The notes beneath the pieces were generated by a model that saw only the letters and a program-made list of their open reading frames with translations, was not told the DNA's origin and did not search any database. A stretch of 64,000 bases of DNA, taken from contig NZ_SSMC01000001.1 of the NCBI RefSeq assembly GCF_004799345.1, positions 868,001-932,000 on the forward strand. The letters are read 5' to 3'. This stretch comes from Robertkochia marina. Its GTDB lineage: Bacteria > Bacteroidota > Bacteroidia > Flavobacteriales > Flavobacteriaceae. The translations under genes were made by a program, and so were the position numbers. Shown here piece after piece: positions 33,186 to 42,714 of this stretch (position 1 is its first letter; the number at the start of each line of letters is the position of its first letter).

Positions 33186-35615
33186 ATGTATGTTTTAAAA
33201 AGAGATGGCAGGAGAGAGCCTGTCATGTTCGACAAGATCACTGCCCGAGTACGGAAATTATGCTACGGACTCAATGACCTGGTAGACCCGGTAAAGGTTG
33301 CCATGCGTGTTATTGAAGGTCTTTATGATGGGGTAACCACCTCAGAACTGGATAACCTTGCGGCTGAGATCGCAGCTACCATGACCACCACCCATCCTGA
33401 TTATGCCCGCCTGGCAGCCAGGATATCGGTCTCTAATCTTCATAAGAACACCAAAAAGTTGTTCTCTGAAACCATGACCGATCTGTATGAGTATGTAAAT
33501 CCCCGTACCGGTAAAAAGGCGCCGATGATATCTGATGAGGTGTACCGGGTCATTATGGAGCATGCAGAAAAATTGGACTCCACCATCATTTACAACAGAG
33601 ATTTTGGCTATGATTATTTTGGTTTTAAGACCCTGGAGCGTTCTTACCTGCTGAAGATCAATGGAAAAATTGCCGAACGCCCCCAGCATATGTTGATGCG
33701 GGTGGCCGTAGGTATTCATTTGAACGATCTGGATAGCGTGGTGGAGACCTATGAGCTGATGTCTAAAAAGTATTTCACTCATGCCACCCCAACCCTCTTC
33801 AATTCAGGAACACCCAAGCCTCAGATGTCTTCCTGCTTTTTACTTACCATGAAGGAGGATAGTATTGAAGGCATCTACGACACCTTGAAGCAAACAGCGA
33901 AGATCTCCCAATCTGCCGGGGGCATTGGCTTATCTATTCACGACATCAGGGCAACGGGAAGTTATATCGGAGGCACTAACGGTACCTCTAATGGTATCGT
34001 ACCCATGCTGAAGGTTTTTAACGATACAGCGCGATATGTGGATCAGGGAGGCGGAAAGCGCAAAGGTTCTTTTGCCATATATATTGAGCCCTGGCATGCA
34101 GATATTATCGATTTTCTTGACCTTAAAAAGAATCATGGTAAGGAAGAAATGCGAGCCAGAGATCTGTTCTATGCCATGTGGATCCCCGATCTGTTCATGA
34201 AAAGAGTAGAAGAGGATGGCAGCTGGACCCTGATGTGTCCCAATGAATGTCCCGGACTTTCCGAAGCCTACGGAGAAGCCTTCGACACCCTATATAAAAC
34301 TTATGAAGCAGAAGGTAAGGGACGTAAAACCATGAGGGCCCGAGATATCTGGGAGAAGATCCTGGAGTCTCAGATCGAAACCGGCACCCCTTATATGCTT
34401 TATAAGGATGCGGCGAACAGAAAATCCAATCAGAAGAATCTGGGTACTATCAAGTCATCAAACCTGTGTACAGAGATACTGGAATACACAGCTCCTGATG
34501 AGGTTGCGGTCTGCAATTTGGCTTCCATAGCCCTGCCTATGTTCGTGAAAGACGGTAAATTTGATCATAAGGAGCTGTTTAAGGTTACCAAACGCGTTAC
34601 CCGAAACCTTAATAAGGTGATTGATCGCAATTATTATCCGGTAGAAGAGGCCAAAAACTCCAATATGCGTCATCGTCCTGTAGGTCTGGGGGTTCAGGGG
34701 TTGGCAGATACTTTTATTCAGCTTCGACTGCCCTTTACCTCTGATGAAGCCAAGAAATTGAATCAGGATATCTTTGAAACCCTTTATTATGCTGCCGTGA
34801 CCGCCTCTATGGAAATGGCTAAAGAAGAAGGACCTTATTCTTCTTACGAAGGTTCCCCGATGTCAAAGGGAGAGTTTCAGCATAATATGTGGGGCATTAA
34901 GGACGAGGAGCTTTCAGGAAATTGGGATTGGGCTAAACTTCGAAAGAATGTCAAAAAGCACGGGGTTCGCAATTCCCTTCTGGTAGCGCCCATGCCAACA
35001 GCCTCTACCTCTCAGATCCTGGGTAATAATGAATGTTTTGAGCCTTATACTTCTAATATTTACACCAGAAGGGTATTGTCGGGTGAATTTATCGTGGTGA
35101 ACAAACATTTGCTGGAAGATCTTGTTGAGCTGGGCTTATGGACCGAAGAATTAAAACAGGAACTTATGCGAGCCAATGGCTCGATACAGCATATAGAAGG
35201 AATTCCTGAAAACATTAAGGAGTTGTATAAAACCGTGTGGGAGCTCAGTATGAAGGATATTATTGATATGGCCCGCCACAGAGGTTATTTTATTGATCAG
35301 TCACAGTCTCTTAACCTGTTCATGGAAGGGGCTAATTTTGCCAAATTAACTTCGATGCATTTTTATGCCTGGAAAAGCGGCCTGAAAACCGGAATGTATT
35401 ACCTGCGAACCAAATCGGCGGTAGATGCTATTAAATTTACCCTGGATAACAGTAAGGCGGCAAAGCCTGCAGCCGCAGTACAAGCTGTGGCAAAACCAGC
35501 TGAGGTCAAAGAAACACCGGTGGCTGTGGAGCCCCTGACTCCTCAGGAACTTAAAGAAATGATCGCAAGATCAAAAGACAGTCAGGATGATGATTGTTTG
35601 ATGTGCGGATCCTAG
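33186..35615 (+). CDS. nrdA: Ribonucleoside-diphosphate reductase subunit alpha
   Basis: An 809-residue catalytic subunit. An ATP-cone (residues 1 to about 90; [20 protein letters not shown]) mediates allosteric dATP inhibition. Core features include [13 protein letters not shown] (first redox cysteine), [23 protein letters not shown] (catalytic Asn, Cys and Glu region) and [20 protein letters not shown]. The C-terminal ~60 residues are an Ala/Pro/Lys-rich linker ending in the shuttle cysteine pair CLMCGS, which passes electrons from thioredoxin. Paired with nrdB; a shared bidirectional terminator follows. Confidence 0.98.
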   Translation: MYVLKRDGRREPVMFDKITARVRKLCYGLNDLVDPVKVAMRVIEGLYDGVTTSELDNLAAEIAATMTTTHPDYARLAARISVSNLHKNTKKLFSETMTDLYEYVNPRTGKKAPMISDEVYRVIMEHAEKLDSTIIYNRDFGYDYFGFKTLERSYLLKINGKIAERPQHMLMRVAVGIHLNDLDSVVETYELMSKKYFTHATPTLFNSGTPKPQMSSCFLLTMKEDSIEGIYDTLKQTAKISQSAGGIGLSIHDIRATGSYIGGTNGTSNGIVPMLKVFNDTARYVDQGGGKRKGSFAIYIEPWHADIIDFLDLKKNHGKEEMRARDLFYAMWIPDLFMKRVEEDGSWTLMCPNECPGLSEAYGEAFDTLYKTYEAEGKGRKTMRARDIWEKILESQIETGTPYMLYKDAANRKSNQKNLGTIKSSNLCTEILEYTAPDEVAVCNLASIALPMFVKDGKFDHKELFKVTKRVTRNLNKVIDRNYYPVEEAKNSNMRHRPVGLGVQGLADTFIQLRLPFTSDEAKKLNQDIFETLYYAAVTASMEMAKEEGPYSSYEGSPMSKGEFQHNMWGIKDEELSGNWDWAKLRKNVKKHGVRNSLLVAPMPTASTSQILGNNECFEPYTSNIYTRRVLSGEFIVVNKHLLEDLVELGLWTEELKQELMRANGSIQHIEGIPENIKELYKTVWELSMKDIIDMARHRGYFIDQSQSLNLFMEGANFAKLTSMHFYAWKSGLKTGMYYLRTKSAVDAIKFTLDNSKAAKPAAAVQAVAKPAEVKETPVAVEPLTPQELKEMIARSKDSQDDDCLMCGS

Positions 35616-35644
35616 CCGATCTGAATCGTTTTTAAGTAAAGCTA

Positions 35645-35672
35645 AAAAAGGGAGTTCAAAGCCTCCCTTTTT
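35645..35672. terminator. Bidirectional terminator between nrdA and the DUF6503 gene
   Basis: AAAAAGGGAG pairs with CTCCCTTTTT around the loop TTCAAAGC. The A-run and T-run on either side serve both converging transcripts; the minus-strand gene ends at 35673. Confidence 0.88.
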
Positions 35673-36383
35673 TTATTTTGCATTGACTAATAGGTCAGTC
35701 CCCAGGAATTTATCTTCCTTGTTAGTGTACCAGCTTCTTGATTTCGGAATACGCATGCCCTGAACCTCCATCAGGTCTTTGAGAATGATGTATTCGCCAT
35801 CGACTTCGTTTTCATCATGAAAGAACTGATAGACCTCCATGGCATAGGTTTCCGGGTTCATGTAGAAGTACCAGGTGTCTTTACCCACTTCAGGGTCGTA
35901 TGTAGCCTTTAAAACGAGATATTCTTGACCCTGAAATGTTTTACGGGTAACCTGAGGGTCAATATGGGTACCCGGGTCTCTTAATTTCATGGGCAACCCA
36001 TAAAGATAGGTGTAATAGTTTTTCATCATTTCAGTGCGTTCACAGGTGCCCCGGTGAGCCTCTATCTCCTCAGCGCTGAGGTCGGTTCTGCCATTCAGCT
36101 CAAAGGTGCAGGAGTCATGAGAGAACTCCCTGTAGGTAACAATCGTATCTCGGGTAGTTTTGGCGGTAAACCGGTTTTCCGGAAGGTTAAGGGTAAGTTC
36201 ACTGTTTCTGACCGGTTGGTCGGGCGTGGTTAACTCTATGGTCAATGCGCCTTTAAATTGCGGCCAGTTTCCTTCGGGATCGTGATAAGCTATAGACTTA
36301 TTAAGCAGGGCCTCACCGTCCGGGATTGGGTTGCAGGAGGTGAATGTAATTACAAAGAGCAATATGGGAAGTAAATGTTTCAT
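35673..36383 (-). CDS. DUF6503 family lipoprotein
   Basis: A 236-residue lipoprotein. The frame opens at 36446 but that stretch overlaps the PiT terminator; the ATG at 36383 gives a proper lipoprotein signal (MKHLLPILLFVITFTSC, Cys17). The mature protein (LLNKSIAYHDPEGNWPQF near its start, then many beta strands with EYLVLKATYDPEVGKDTWYFY) resembles DUF6503 and LolA/outer-membrane-lipoprotein-like folds. Function unknown. The PiT terminator separates it from the upstream phosphate operon. Confidence 0.7.
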   Translation of the reverse strand: MKHLLPILLFVITFTSCNPIPDGEALLNKSIAYHDPEGNWPQFKGALTIELTTPDQPVRNSELTLNLPENRFTAKTTRDTIVTYREFSHDSCTFELNGRTDLSAEEIEAHRGTCERTEMMKNYYTYLYGLPMKLRDPGTHIDPQVTRKTFQGQEYLVLKATYDPEVGKDTWYFYMNPETYAMEVYQFFHDENEVDGEYIILKDLMEVQGMRIPKSRSWYTNKEDKFLGTDLLVNAK

Positions 36384-36421
36384 GGTTGGTGATATGAAAT
36401 TTATTGGTGCTGGATAAAAAT

Positions 36422-36451
36422 AAAAAATGCGCCGTAAAAGGCGCATTTTTT
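36422..36451 (-). terminator. Terminator of the PiT transporter gene
   Basis: AAAAAATGCGCC and GGCGCATTTTTT form a 12-bp stem with loop GTAAAA, abutting the PiT stop codon at 36452. Confidence 0.92.
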
Positions 36452-38722
36452 TTAGTTTGATGTTCCGGCGGGTTCTGCCACCGGTATCTTGCTGTCGTAT
36501 TCGTTGGCGTAAAGTTCCATGAGGTTCATTACCGCTACGGTAAGGTCTCTGGTCTCCATGAGAATACTGAAATAAAGAGAGGTATTCTTCGGGCTCGATT
36601 CTTCAGTGCGCGTTCTTGCGATCTGCTTTTGAACTTTATCCGAAACCTTGTTCATCAGTTGCTCTTTATTCTTAAGGAAAGATTCGATAGCTCCGAAGTC
36701 TTTGTTTAAAAAGGCAACATTGATCTGGTTGAATAAGGTACCCATCTCAGACTGTAGATCAAGTAACTCACGGGTTTGGTTGAACTTCAGCTTTCGGTGA
36801 TTATTATTCACGTGTTTGTAACTTGCTTTGCTGATAAATTCAAGCGACTGGCTCATATCCTGCAAGTATCCCAGGGCAGTAATGTAGAAGTTAGAGGCTC
36901 CCACACTGGCTTCATCAAGGTTCTTAATGAAATAGAAGATGTTATCTCTCATTTCTTCCACCTCAGTTGTAAGCTTGGTAGTACCCTTTTTACTCTTCTT
37001 CAGAAGTTTCAGATCTTCCAGGGCAAGTCCGTTGATCGAATCAGAAAGTATCTTGTTACTTCTGCTGGCAACGGCTGCGATATTATCAGCACTTTCCTGG
37101 ATAACCCCCTGAATAGAGCTGCTTTCGGCACGCTTCAGGCTGTCTTCTTCTTTGGTAAGGGAGTTGCTCTTTTTGTAGCTGATGTAGTTACGTACCAATA
37201 GAACTACGGCAAAGAACAACAGTATTGCAATGGCTGCAGGTCCACCCAGGTAGATGATCGATGCCATAATAGCGGCTGCGATAAAGGCAGAGAAAGCAGT
37301 AAAGAACCATCCTCCGATCACGTTAAATACTCCGGCTACACGGTAAACAGCACTTTCTCTACCCCAGGCACGGTCGGCCAGAGAGGTACCCATGGCCACC
37401 ATAAAGGTCACATAGGTGGTAGATAATGGCAGCTTCATAGAAGTAGCAATGGAAATAAGAACTCCCGCGATCATAAGGTTTACAGAGGCTCTGATCATAT
37501 CGAATACAGGAGCATCTTCTTTGCTGATGGCTTTGGTTTCTACTTTGGTAAACTGCTTTGCGATATGACTTTTTGCTGAAGCAGGTAGTACAGCTGTCAA
37601 TCCATCATTAACACGAGTGGTAAGGCGTACAATAGAACGTGATAAAAGGTTTGGCTGAAACTTTTCTCTACCTTCATCCTGGCGGGCAAGTCCCAGCTCA
37701 GTTTCAGTAACAGAACGCGCTTTCTTAGAGAACCAAAGGGTAAGTACCATCACACCTCCGGCGATGAATAATAACAGGGGTTCAGTGGGTACTTTGTTAG
37801 CTAAAACACCCATTGAGAATTCTCCCGGAGCCACACCGCTGGCTACCCATGCTTCGTAAGAGTGGTAGGCTGCCATAGGTACTCCGATAAAGTTTACCAG
37901 GTCATTTCCTGCAAAGGCCAGGGCCAGACCGAATGTTCCCATGATGATCACAAATACCAGTATATTCTTCTTAAAGATGCTGGTGTAAAGTTGTGAGAAA
38001 AGGGTCCAGATTACAAAGCTTCCTGCAAGGATGTAAAGCTCGTTTCCGGTCAGATAGGTCTTGATATCATCGTAGTAAGGCGTACCTTTTAGTCCCTTCA
38101 TAATGATGAAGTACGTAATGGCGGTTAAGGCCAGCCCTCCGAATACAGCTCCGAAGTGCTTGATCTTTTTCTCGTATTGGAAAGAGAAAACCAATCGTGA
38201 AATGAACTGCACCAGGGCACCTATGGTAAAGGCAATGACTACCGAGAGTAAGATTCCGGATATGATTACCAGCGCTTTATCAGAATTAATGTAATTCCCC
38301 AGATCGGCCAGGGTCTCTGTCTGGGAGGCTCCGATCTTAATAAGGGCCATGGCTACAGCAGCTCCGAGTAACTCAAATACAATGGAAACGGTTGTAGATG
38401 TAGGCATTCCCAGGGTGTTAAAGAAATCCAGTAACAGGATGTCTGTGATCATCACGGCCATAAAAATGATCATGATCTCACTAAAGGCAAACTGATCGGG
38501 TACAAAGATCCCCTTTCGGGCTACCTCCATCATTCCGCTGGAGAACACAGCTCCGAAAAATATTCCCAAACTTGCAATGATCATGATGGTTCTGAAGGAT
38601 ATAGCCTTCGATCCGATCGCCGAGTTCAGGAAGTTAACTGCATCGTTACTTACCCCGACTACCAGGTCGGCGATAGCCAGAACGGCCAGTGCAACGATCA
38701 TTAATAAATAGATATTTTCCAT
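36452..38722 (-). CDS. PiT-family inorganic phosphate transporter with fused C-terminal PhoU-like domain
   Basis: A 756-residue inner-membrane protein. The two PiT signature repeats are visible: GVSNDAVNFLNSAIGSKA near residue 25 and FAGNDLVNFIGVPMAAYHS near 270. More membrane segments run to about residue 515. The last ~240 residues are soluble, helical and charged and resemble a PhoU-like cytoplasmic domain, making this much longer than a ~420-490-residue PiT. The fusion may let the cell gate the transporter by internal phosphate. It lies 42 bp after the porin gene, so outer- and inner-membrane phosphate uptake are probably co-transcribed. Confidence 0.9.
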   Translation of the reverse strand: MENIYLLMIVALAVLAIADLVVGVSNDAVNFLNSAIGSKAISFRTIMIIASLGIFFGAVFSSGMMEVARKGIFVPDQFAFSEIMIIFMAVMITDILLLDFFNTLGMPTSTTVSIVFELLGAAVAMALIKIGASQTETLADLGNYINSDKALVIISGILLSVVIAFTIGALVQFISRLVFSFQYEKKIKHFGAVFGGLALTAITYFIIMKGLKGTPYYDDIKTYLTGNELYILAGSFVIWTLFSQLYTSIFKKNILVFVIIMGTFGLALAFAGNDLVNFIGVPMAAYHSYEAWVASGVAPGEFSMGVLANKVPTEPLLLFIAGGVMVLTLWFSKKARSVTETELGLARQDEGREKFQPNLLSRSIVRLTTRVNDGLTAVLPASAKSHIAKQFTKVETKAISKEDAPVFDMIRASVNLMIAGVLISIATSMKLPLSTTYVTFMVAMGTSLADRAWGRESAVYRVAGVFNVIGGWFFTAFSAFIAAAIMASIIYLGGPAAIAILLFFAVVLLVRNYISYKKSNSLTKEEDSLKRAESSSIQGVIQESADNIAAVASRSNKILSDSINGLALEDLKLLKKSKKGTTKLTTEVEEMRDNIFYFIKNLDEASVGASNFYITALGYLQDMSQSLEFISKASYKHVNNNHRKLKFNQTRELLDLQSEMGTLFNQINVAFLNKDFGAIESFLKNKEQLMNKVSDKVQKQIARTRTEESSPKNTSLYFSILMETRDLTVAVMNLMELYANEYDSKIPVAEPAGTSN

Positions 38723-38764
38723 GGTAATTAATTTAAAAGTGCTTTACAGCAAAGATTTAATTTT

Positions 38765-39967
38765 TTAAAAGTGGAAATCTAACTGCAGTCTCCATTGTAA
38801 ACGGTCAGGACTTGCGTCGAAATCCAGTAAAGTTACGTCTGTTTGCAGTTTTAGTTTATGTCCTACAAAATATTTTGACAAACCTAAGGTATATTGATTC
38901 TCTTCACCAATTCCGGTTATTGATTCGTCAAGAGTAACATTAGAGTATCTTCCTGTTACCTCGTAGTTATTCTTGAATAAATAACCAGACATCAGGTTGA
39001 GGCCGTCACCCACCCAAACTACATCACCGGTAGCGGTGCCGTCAAGATTCGTGGCAACAGGATCGTCAGCAGTTCTCTTTGCGTATTCTCCCATAAAGGA
39101 AAATCCTTTGTATTTGAACATCATATCTGCAAAGAAGGTGTTGATGTCTGTCTGGTGAAATCCGTAATCTGTTTCCATATAACTACCCATATTACTACGA
39201 GTACGAACAGCGTCTTTGTTCATGTCGTAGGTAGCGGCAACCATTAATTTAGGGGTTTCCTGTCTGTCTAAAGCCGCTCCTCGGTAATCACCCTTGTTGG
39301 CGAATTTACCGAAAGGCAACACCTCAAGTCGTCCGGTGTACTGGTGACCTCCTAGGTTACCGGTGGTTACGTTTCTTCCTTCTCCCTGAGAAAGAGCAAT
39401 CTTTTCTCTGATCAGGAAAGAATTTCCAAGAGTTATATGGTGCCTTAACTGCACGCCCATGTCACGGTCAATATTAAAACGTGAATTTACCACAGAACGA
39501 TCTACTAATTGCAGGTCTCCTGAAGAAATTACACGCTCAATGTTACCGGGTAGTTTGGTTTGTCCTGCCCATAACTCAAAATTCTCGTAAAAATTCCATT
39601 TTAACACAGCGTCCATGATAAAACGCGGGGCGTTATTGGTAAAAGCTGAAGCACCACCCATATCTCTGTTAGATAGGCCGAACTCCATCTTATAGGTTAC
39701 TTTAGGGTTAAAAAGATGACCTTTAAATTTTAGTCTTGATCGTCTGATCAGGGTGTTGGTACGGTCGTATTCAAAATTATCGTCTTCTATAAACCAGGTA
39801 GATCCTGAAAGAAGCTGAACACGAGCAGAGAAATTCATGCTCCAGGTGCTGTCCTGTCCAACAATGTTTAAAAGTCCTTTTCCGAATTTTGGGGCTGTTA
39901 CTTCCTGCGCTTTTACAGCGGCAGTACTCATTAGTAACAGCATAATTGCCGTTGCTAAATACTTCAT
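38765..39967 (-). CDS. OprO/OprP-type phosphate-selective porin
   Basis: A 400-residue outer-membrane beta-barrel with a signal peptide (MKYLATAIMLLLMSTAAVKA) and the typical alternating aromatic strands ending in a terminal Phe (LQLDFHF). Features of the phosphate-selective porin O/P family include RVQLLSGSTWF, RRSRLKFKGHLFNPKVTYK, NFELWAGQTKLPGN and DRDMGVQLRHH. Selectivity is inferred from the family and from the adjacent PiT transporter. A hairpin with a minus-strand U-rich tail lies 117 bp upstream. Confidence 0.9.
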   Translation of the reverse strand: MKYLATAIMLLLMSTAAVKAQEVTAPKFGKGLLNIVGQDSTWSMNFSARVQLLSGSTWFIEDDNFEYDRTNTLIRRSRLKFKGHLFNPKVTYKMEFGLSNRDMGGASAFTNNAPRFIMDAVLKWNFYENFELWAGQTKLPGNIERVISSGDLQLVDRSVVNSRFNIDRDMGVQLRHHITLGNSFLIREKIALSQGEGRNVTTGNLGGHQYTGRLEVLPFGKFANKGDYRGAALDRQETPKLMVAATYDMNKDAVRTRSNMGSYMETDYGFHQTDINTFFADMMFKYKGFSFMGEYAKRTADDPVATNLDGTATGDVVWVGDGLNLMSGYLFKNNYEVTGRYSNVTLDESITGIGEENQYTLGLSKYFVGHKLKLQTDVTLLDFDASPDRLQWRLQLDFHF

Positions 39968-40320
39968 TATAGTTTACTAGTATTAGTTTTTGTCGGGTGC
40001 AAAGAACATGCTCTTATGTTAACTGAATGTAAACTGACTGTTATTAAAGGATGTTTTTTATCGGTGAACTACCTGAAAAAGAAAAGGGTTACCGGTTGGT
40101 GGTAACCCTTAATACTTCATTAAAGTTGACAAAAACTATATTAGAATAATGAAATATGGTTTTGTCTTAAGACAGGACAAAAATGAAGTATGTTGCTGAA
40201 ATAAAAGTTTCGGAAATGTTATCTTAATATTAATTCAATTTTTTCAGGAAAAAATTCAAAGACACTAAAGCGTCATTTTTAAAACATACCATAGTATATT
40301 GCGATTGACAAAATCAGCTT
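39968..40320. other. Divergent intergenic region between porin operon and dgt
   Basis: These 353 bp contain no gene. They hold the 10-bp hairpin at 40084-40110 and a perfect 12-bp palindrome TGTCTTAAGACA at 40163-40174, enclosed in a wider TTTTGTC/GACAAAA inverted repeat (40160-40181). The palindrome is a candidate operator. No exact -7 element was found for either gene. Confidence 0.45.
40084..40119 (-). terminator. Terminator-like hairpin upstream of the porin operon
   Basis: AAGGGTTACC and GGTAACCCTT form a perfect 10-bp stem with loop GGTTGGT. Downstream in the minus-strand sense (40083 to 40075) the RNA reads UUCUUUUUC. No minus-strand gene precedes it, so it may be an attenuator in the porin leader or the end of a short RNA from 40120-40320. 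Confidence 0.5.
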
Positions 40321-41664
40321 ATGAACTGGGAAGACCTATTATCGCTAAAACGCTCCGGAGATACCTTTAAAAGATTACGAAAGGAACAGGATGAGACCCG
40401 CCTTGGATTTGAAGTAGATTATGATCGCATCATATTCTCTTCGGCTTTTAGGAGTCTGCAGGACAAGACACAGGTGATACCACTGTCGAAAACCGATTTT
40501 GTGCACACCCGGCTCACCCACAGTCTTGAAGTTTCTGTAGTGGGAAGAAGTTTGGGAAGGGCCGTAGGAAAAGCAGTTCTGGAAAAACACCCCTACCTGG
40601 CTGAAATTCACGGGTACCGGTTTAATGACTTTGGTGCCATTGTAGCGGCAGCTGCACTTGCCCACGATATTGGGAACCCTCCTTTTGGTCATAGCGGAGA
40701 AAAAGCCATAGGTGAATTTTTCTCGATAGGCAATGGACTTCAATTTAAAGAATTGCTTACCGAAAAGGAGTACCAGGATCTGGTGGATTTTGAAGGTAAT
40801 GCCAACGGTTTTAGCATTCTGACCGAAAATCGGAAAGGTATCGAGGGCGGTTTGCGTCTCAGCTATGCAACCTTGGGGGCCTTTATGAAATATCCTAAGG
40901 AATCTTTGCCTAAACGGCCCAGTAATAAAATAGCCGATAAGAAATACGGGTTTTTCCAACATGAGAAAATAATCTTTCAGAATGTTGCTGCTGAACTGGG
41001 GCTTATTGCTACAGGGAAGGGTGGTGACATTTCTTATTGCAGGCACCCCCTGACGTTTCTGGTGGAAGCCGCTGATGATATTTGTTATACAATTATAGAC
41101 TTTGAAGATGGGATCAACTTAGGACTTATTGCCGAAGAATATGCCCTGGAGTACCTTATCAATCTGGTGAGAGATTCTATTAATACGGGTAAATACAATG
41201 CTCTTACCAGTAAGGAAGATCGGCTGGCCTATCTGCGTGCCCTTTCTATCAGTACCCTGATCAACGATGCAGTACGTGTGTTTTTAGAGAATGAAGAAAA
41301 GATCCTGAATGGAGAATTTCATGTTTCCCTGCTGGAACGGTCCAGGTTTAAAGCGCAAATAGATGATATTATAAAGATCAGTGTATCTCATATTTACCAA
41401 AGCCAGGAAGTGGTACAGAAAGAAATTGCCGGGTACCGCATTCTAAACACCCTTCTCGACATTTTTTGCGGAGCGGTCATGAGAGATTTTAACGGCAGGT
41501 CTACCAATTATGACAAACTTATTTTAGGGATGCTTCCCGGTAAATTCCAGGAGTCAGAGAGTGCCTATGGCAAGCTGCTCGCAGTCTCTCAATTTGTAGC
41601 CGGACTCACAGACGGTAACGCCTTATTGATCTTTAATAAGATCAACGGCCAGTCACTCACTTAA
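40321..41664 (+). CDS. dgt: dGTP triphosphohydrolase
   Basis: A 447-residue HD-domain enzyme that cleaves dGTP (or other dNTPs) to the nucleoside and tripolyphosphate. The metal site is seen as HTRLTHSLEVSVVGRSLG and AALAHDIGNPPFGHSGEKAI, with the later LVEAADDICYTIIDFEDG. Length fits the Dgt type 1 family. With nrdAB and dCMP deaminase in the same window, several dNTP-balance genes are present, though not in one operon. Its TAA overlaps the converging DUF3078 stop. Confidence 0.95.
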   Translation: MNWEDLLSLKRSGDTFKRLRKEQDETRLGFEVDYDRIIFSSAFRSLQDKTQVIPLSKTDFVHTRLTHSLEVSVVGRSLGRAVGKAVLEKHPYLAEIHGYRFNDFGAIVAAAALAHDIGNPPFGHSGEKAIGEFFSIGNGLQFKELLTEKEYQDLVDFEGNANGFSILTENRKGIEGGLRLSYATLGAFMKYPKESLPKRPSNKIADKKYGFFQHEKIIFQNVAAELGLIATGKGGDISYCRHPLTFLVEAADDICYTIIDFEDGINLGLIAEEYALEYLINLVRDSINTGKYNALTSKEDRLAYLRALSISTLINDAVRVFLENEEKILNGEFHVSLLERSRFKAQIDDIIKISVSHIYQSQEVVQKEIAGYRILNTLLDIFCGAVMRDFNGRSTNYDKLILGMLPGKFQESESAYGKLLAVSQFVAGLTDGNALLIFNKINGQSLT

Positions 41665-42689
41665 AAGTTGTAGATCAGTCCTATCCCCAGCAATTGTTTG
41701 AGCTGTAATCGCGGCCCGACGGGAACGTTTTCTCCGGTTACAGCATCGGTCTCACTAAACTTAACGTCGTTATCGTAGATGATGTGTGTTCCAAGGGTGG
41801 CTTTTACGTATTCATTCACCCGAAGTTCCAGGTCAAGGATCCAGTTAATATCAATGTTTCCGAAGCTGTTCAGGTAATCGGTATACAGTGCTATTCGGCT
41901 GGCGAGGAACATGTTTTCGTAAATTTTTCTCTGAATCTGGTGAGTGATGAGAATACCGATCTCTGTCAATACTTTTTGTCCGTCCCGGATCTTTACCCCC
42001 AGGGTGTCAAATGCTGCCGGACGCACCCCGAAGGCACCTGAATCGGCCAGACTTTGGTCAAGAACAAAGGTGGTTTTTTGCGTCAGAGGTGAGATATAAA
42101 GCGACATGTCTTTATTGTCGGGGGAGTATTCTGCTCCGACCCCCAATAGTAAATAACCCGGCGCCATAAATTTAGAAATGGGTTGTTCGCGGTCAGGGTA
42201 TTTATATCCGCTGGCAAATTGGGTCTGAAAGTTAAATTTAGCCGACATATACCAATCAGACAAAGCATCGTGACGAGCACCGAAGGTCGAGTTCATTTGA
42301 ATGACATCATCTGATTTGCGGAGTTTCTGTCCTTCCTGGAGGTTTAAACCGAAACGAAACAACATCTCATTGGTCCATTGTATGTTCCTATCCTTATATT
42401 TTCGGTTAAACTCAGCTCTTAAAAGGGTGGTGATGGCATTGTTACCCCCGGCATTCCAGTTCAGGAATGCGATCTCGCTTAGATCAAACCCCAGTCTGTT
42501 TACTTTCGACCATTTTGGAGGCGTGGGCTGGTAACTCGACAGGAGTTGTTCAATTTGAAGAGTATCATTTTTTATGATCAACAAAGTGTCTTGAAAAGGT
42601 TTTCCTTCAAGGACATAGGAGTCATTTTGTGCGGAAATTTGATAATAATTGCATAATATGACGAACAGGAGTAAGATCCGGTAGCGCAT
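41661..42689 (-). CDS. DUF3078 outer-membrane-type protein
   Basis: A 342-residue exported protein with a signal peptide (MRYRILLLFVILCNYYQISA) and a beta-barrel-like body (NAGGNNAITTLLRAEFNRKY, EMLFRFGLNLQEG and a terminal aromatic, GIGLIYNF). This is the Bacteroidetes DUF3078 family, of unknown function. It begins 25 bp after dxs and is probably co-transcribed with it; a functional connection to isoprenoid synthesis is not established. The TTAA at 41661-41664 forms both its own stop and the dgt stop. Confidence 0.85.
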   Translation of the reverse strand: MRYRILLLFVILCNYYQISAQNDSYVLEGKPFQDTLLIIKNDTLQIEQLLSSYQPTPPKWSKVNRLGFDLSEIAFLNWNAGGNNAITTLLRAEFNRKYKDRNIQWTNEMLFRFGLNLQEGQKLRKSDDVIQMNSTFGARHDALSDWYMSAKFNFQTQFASGYKYPDREQPISKFMAPGYLLLGVGAEYSPDNKDMSLYISPLTQKTTFVLDQSLADSGAFGVRPAAFDTLGVKIRDGQKVLTEIGILITHQIQRKIYENMFLASRIALYTDYLNSFGNIDINWILDLELRVNEYVKATLGTHIIYDNDVKFSETDAVTGENVPVGPRLQLKQLLGIGLIYNF

Positions 42690-42714
42690 GGGTCAGTTTA
42701 GGTTAGTTCGGGTT

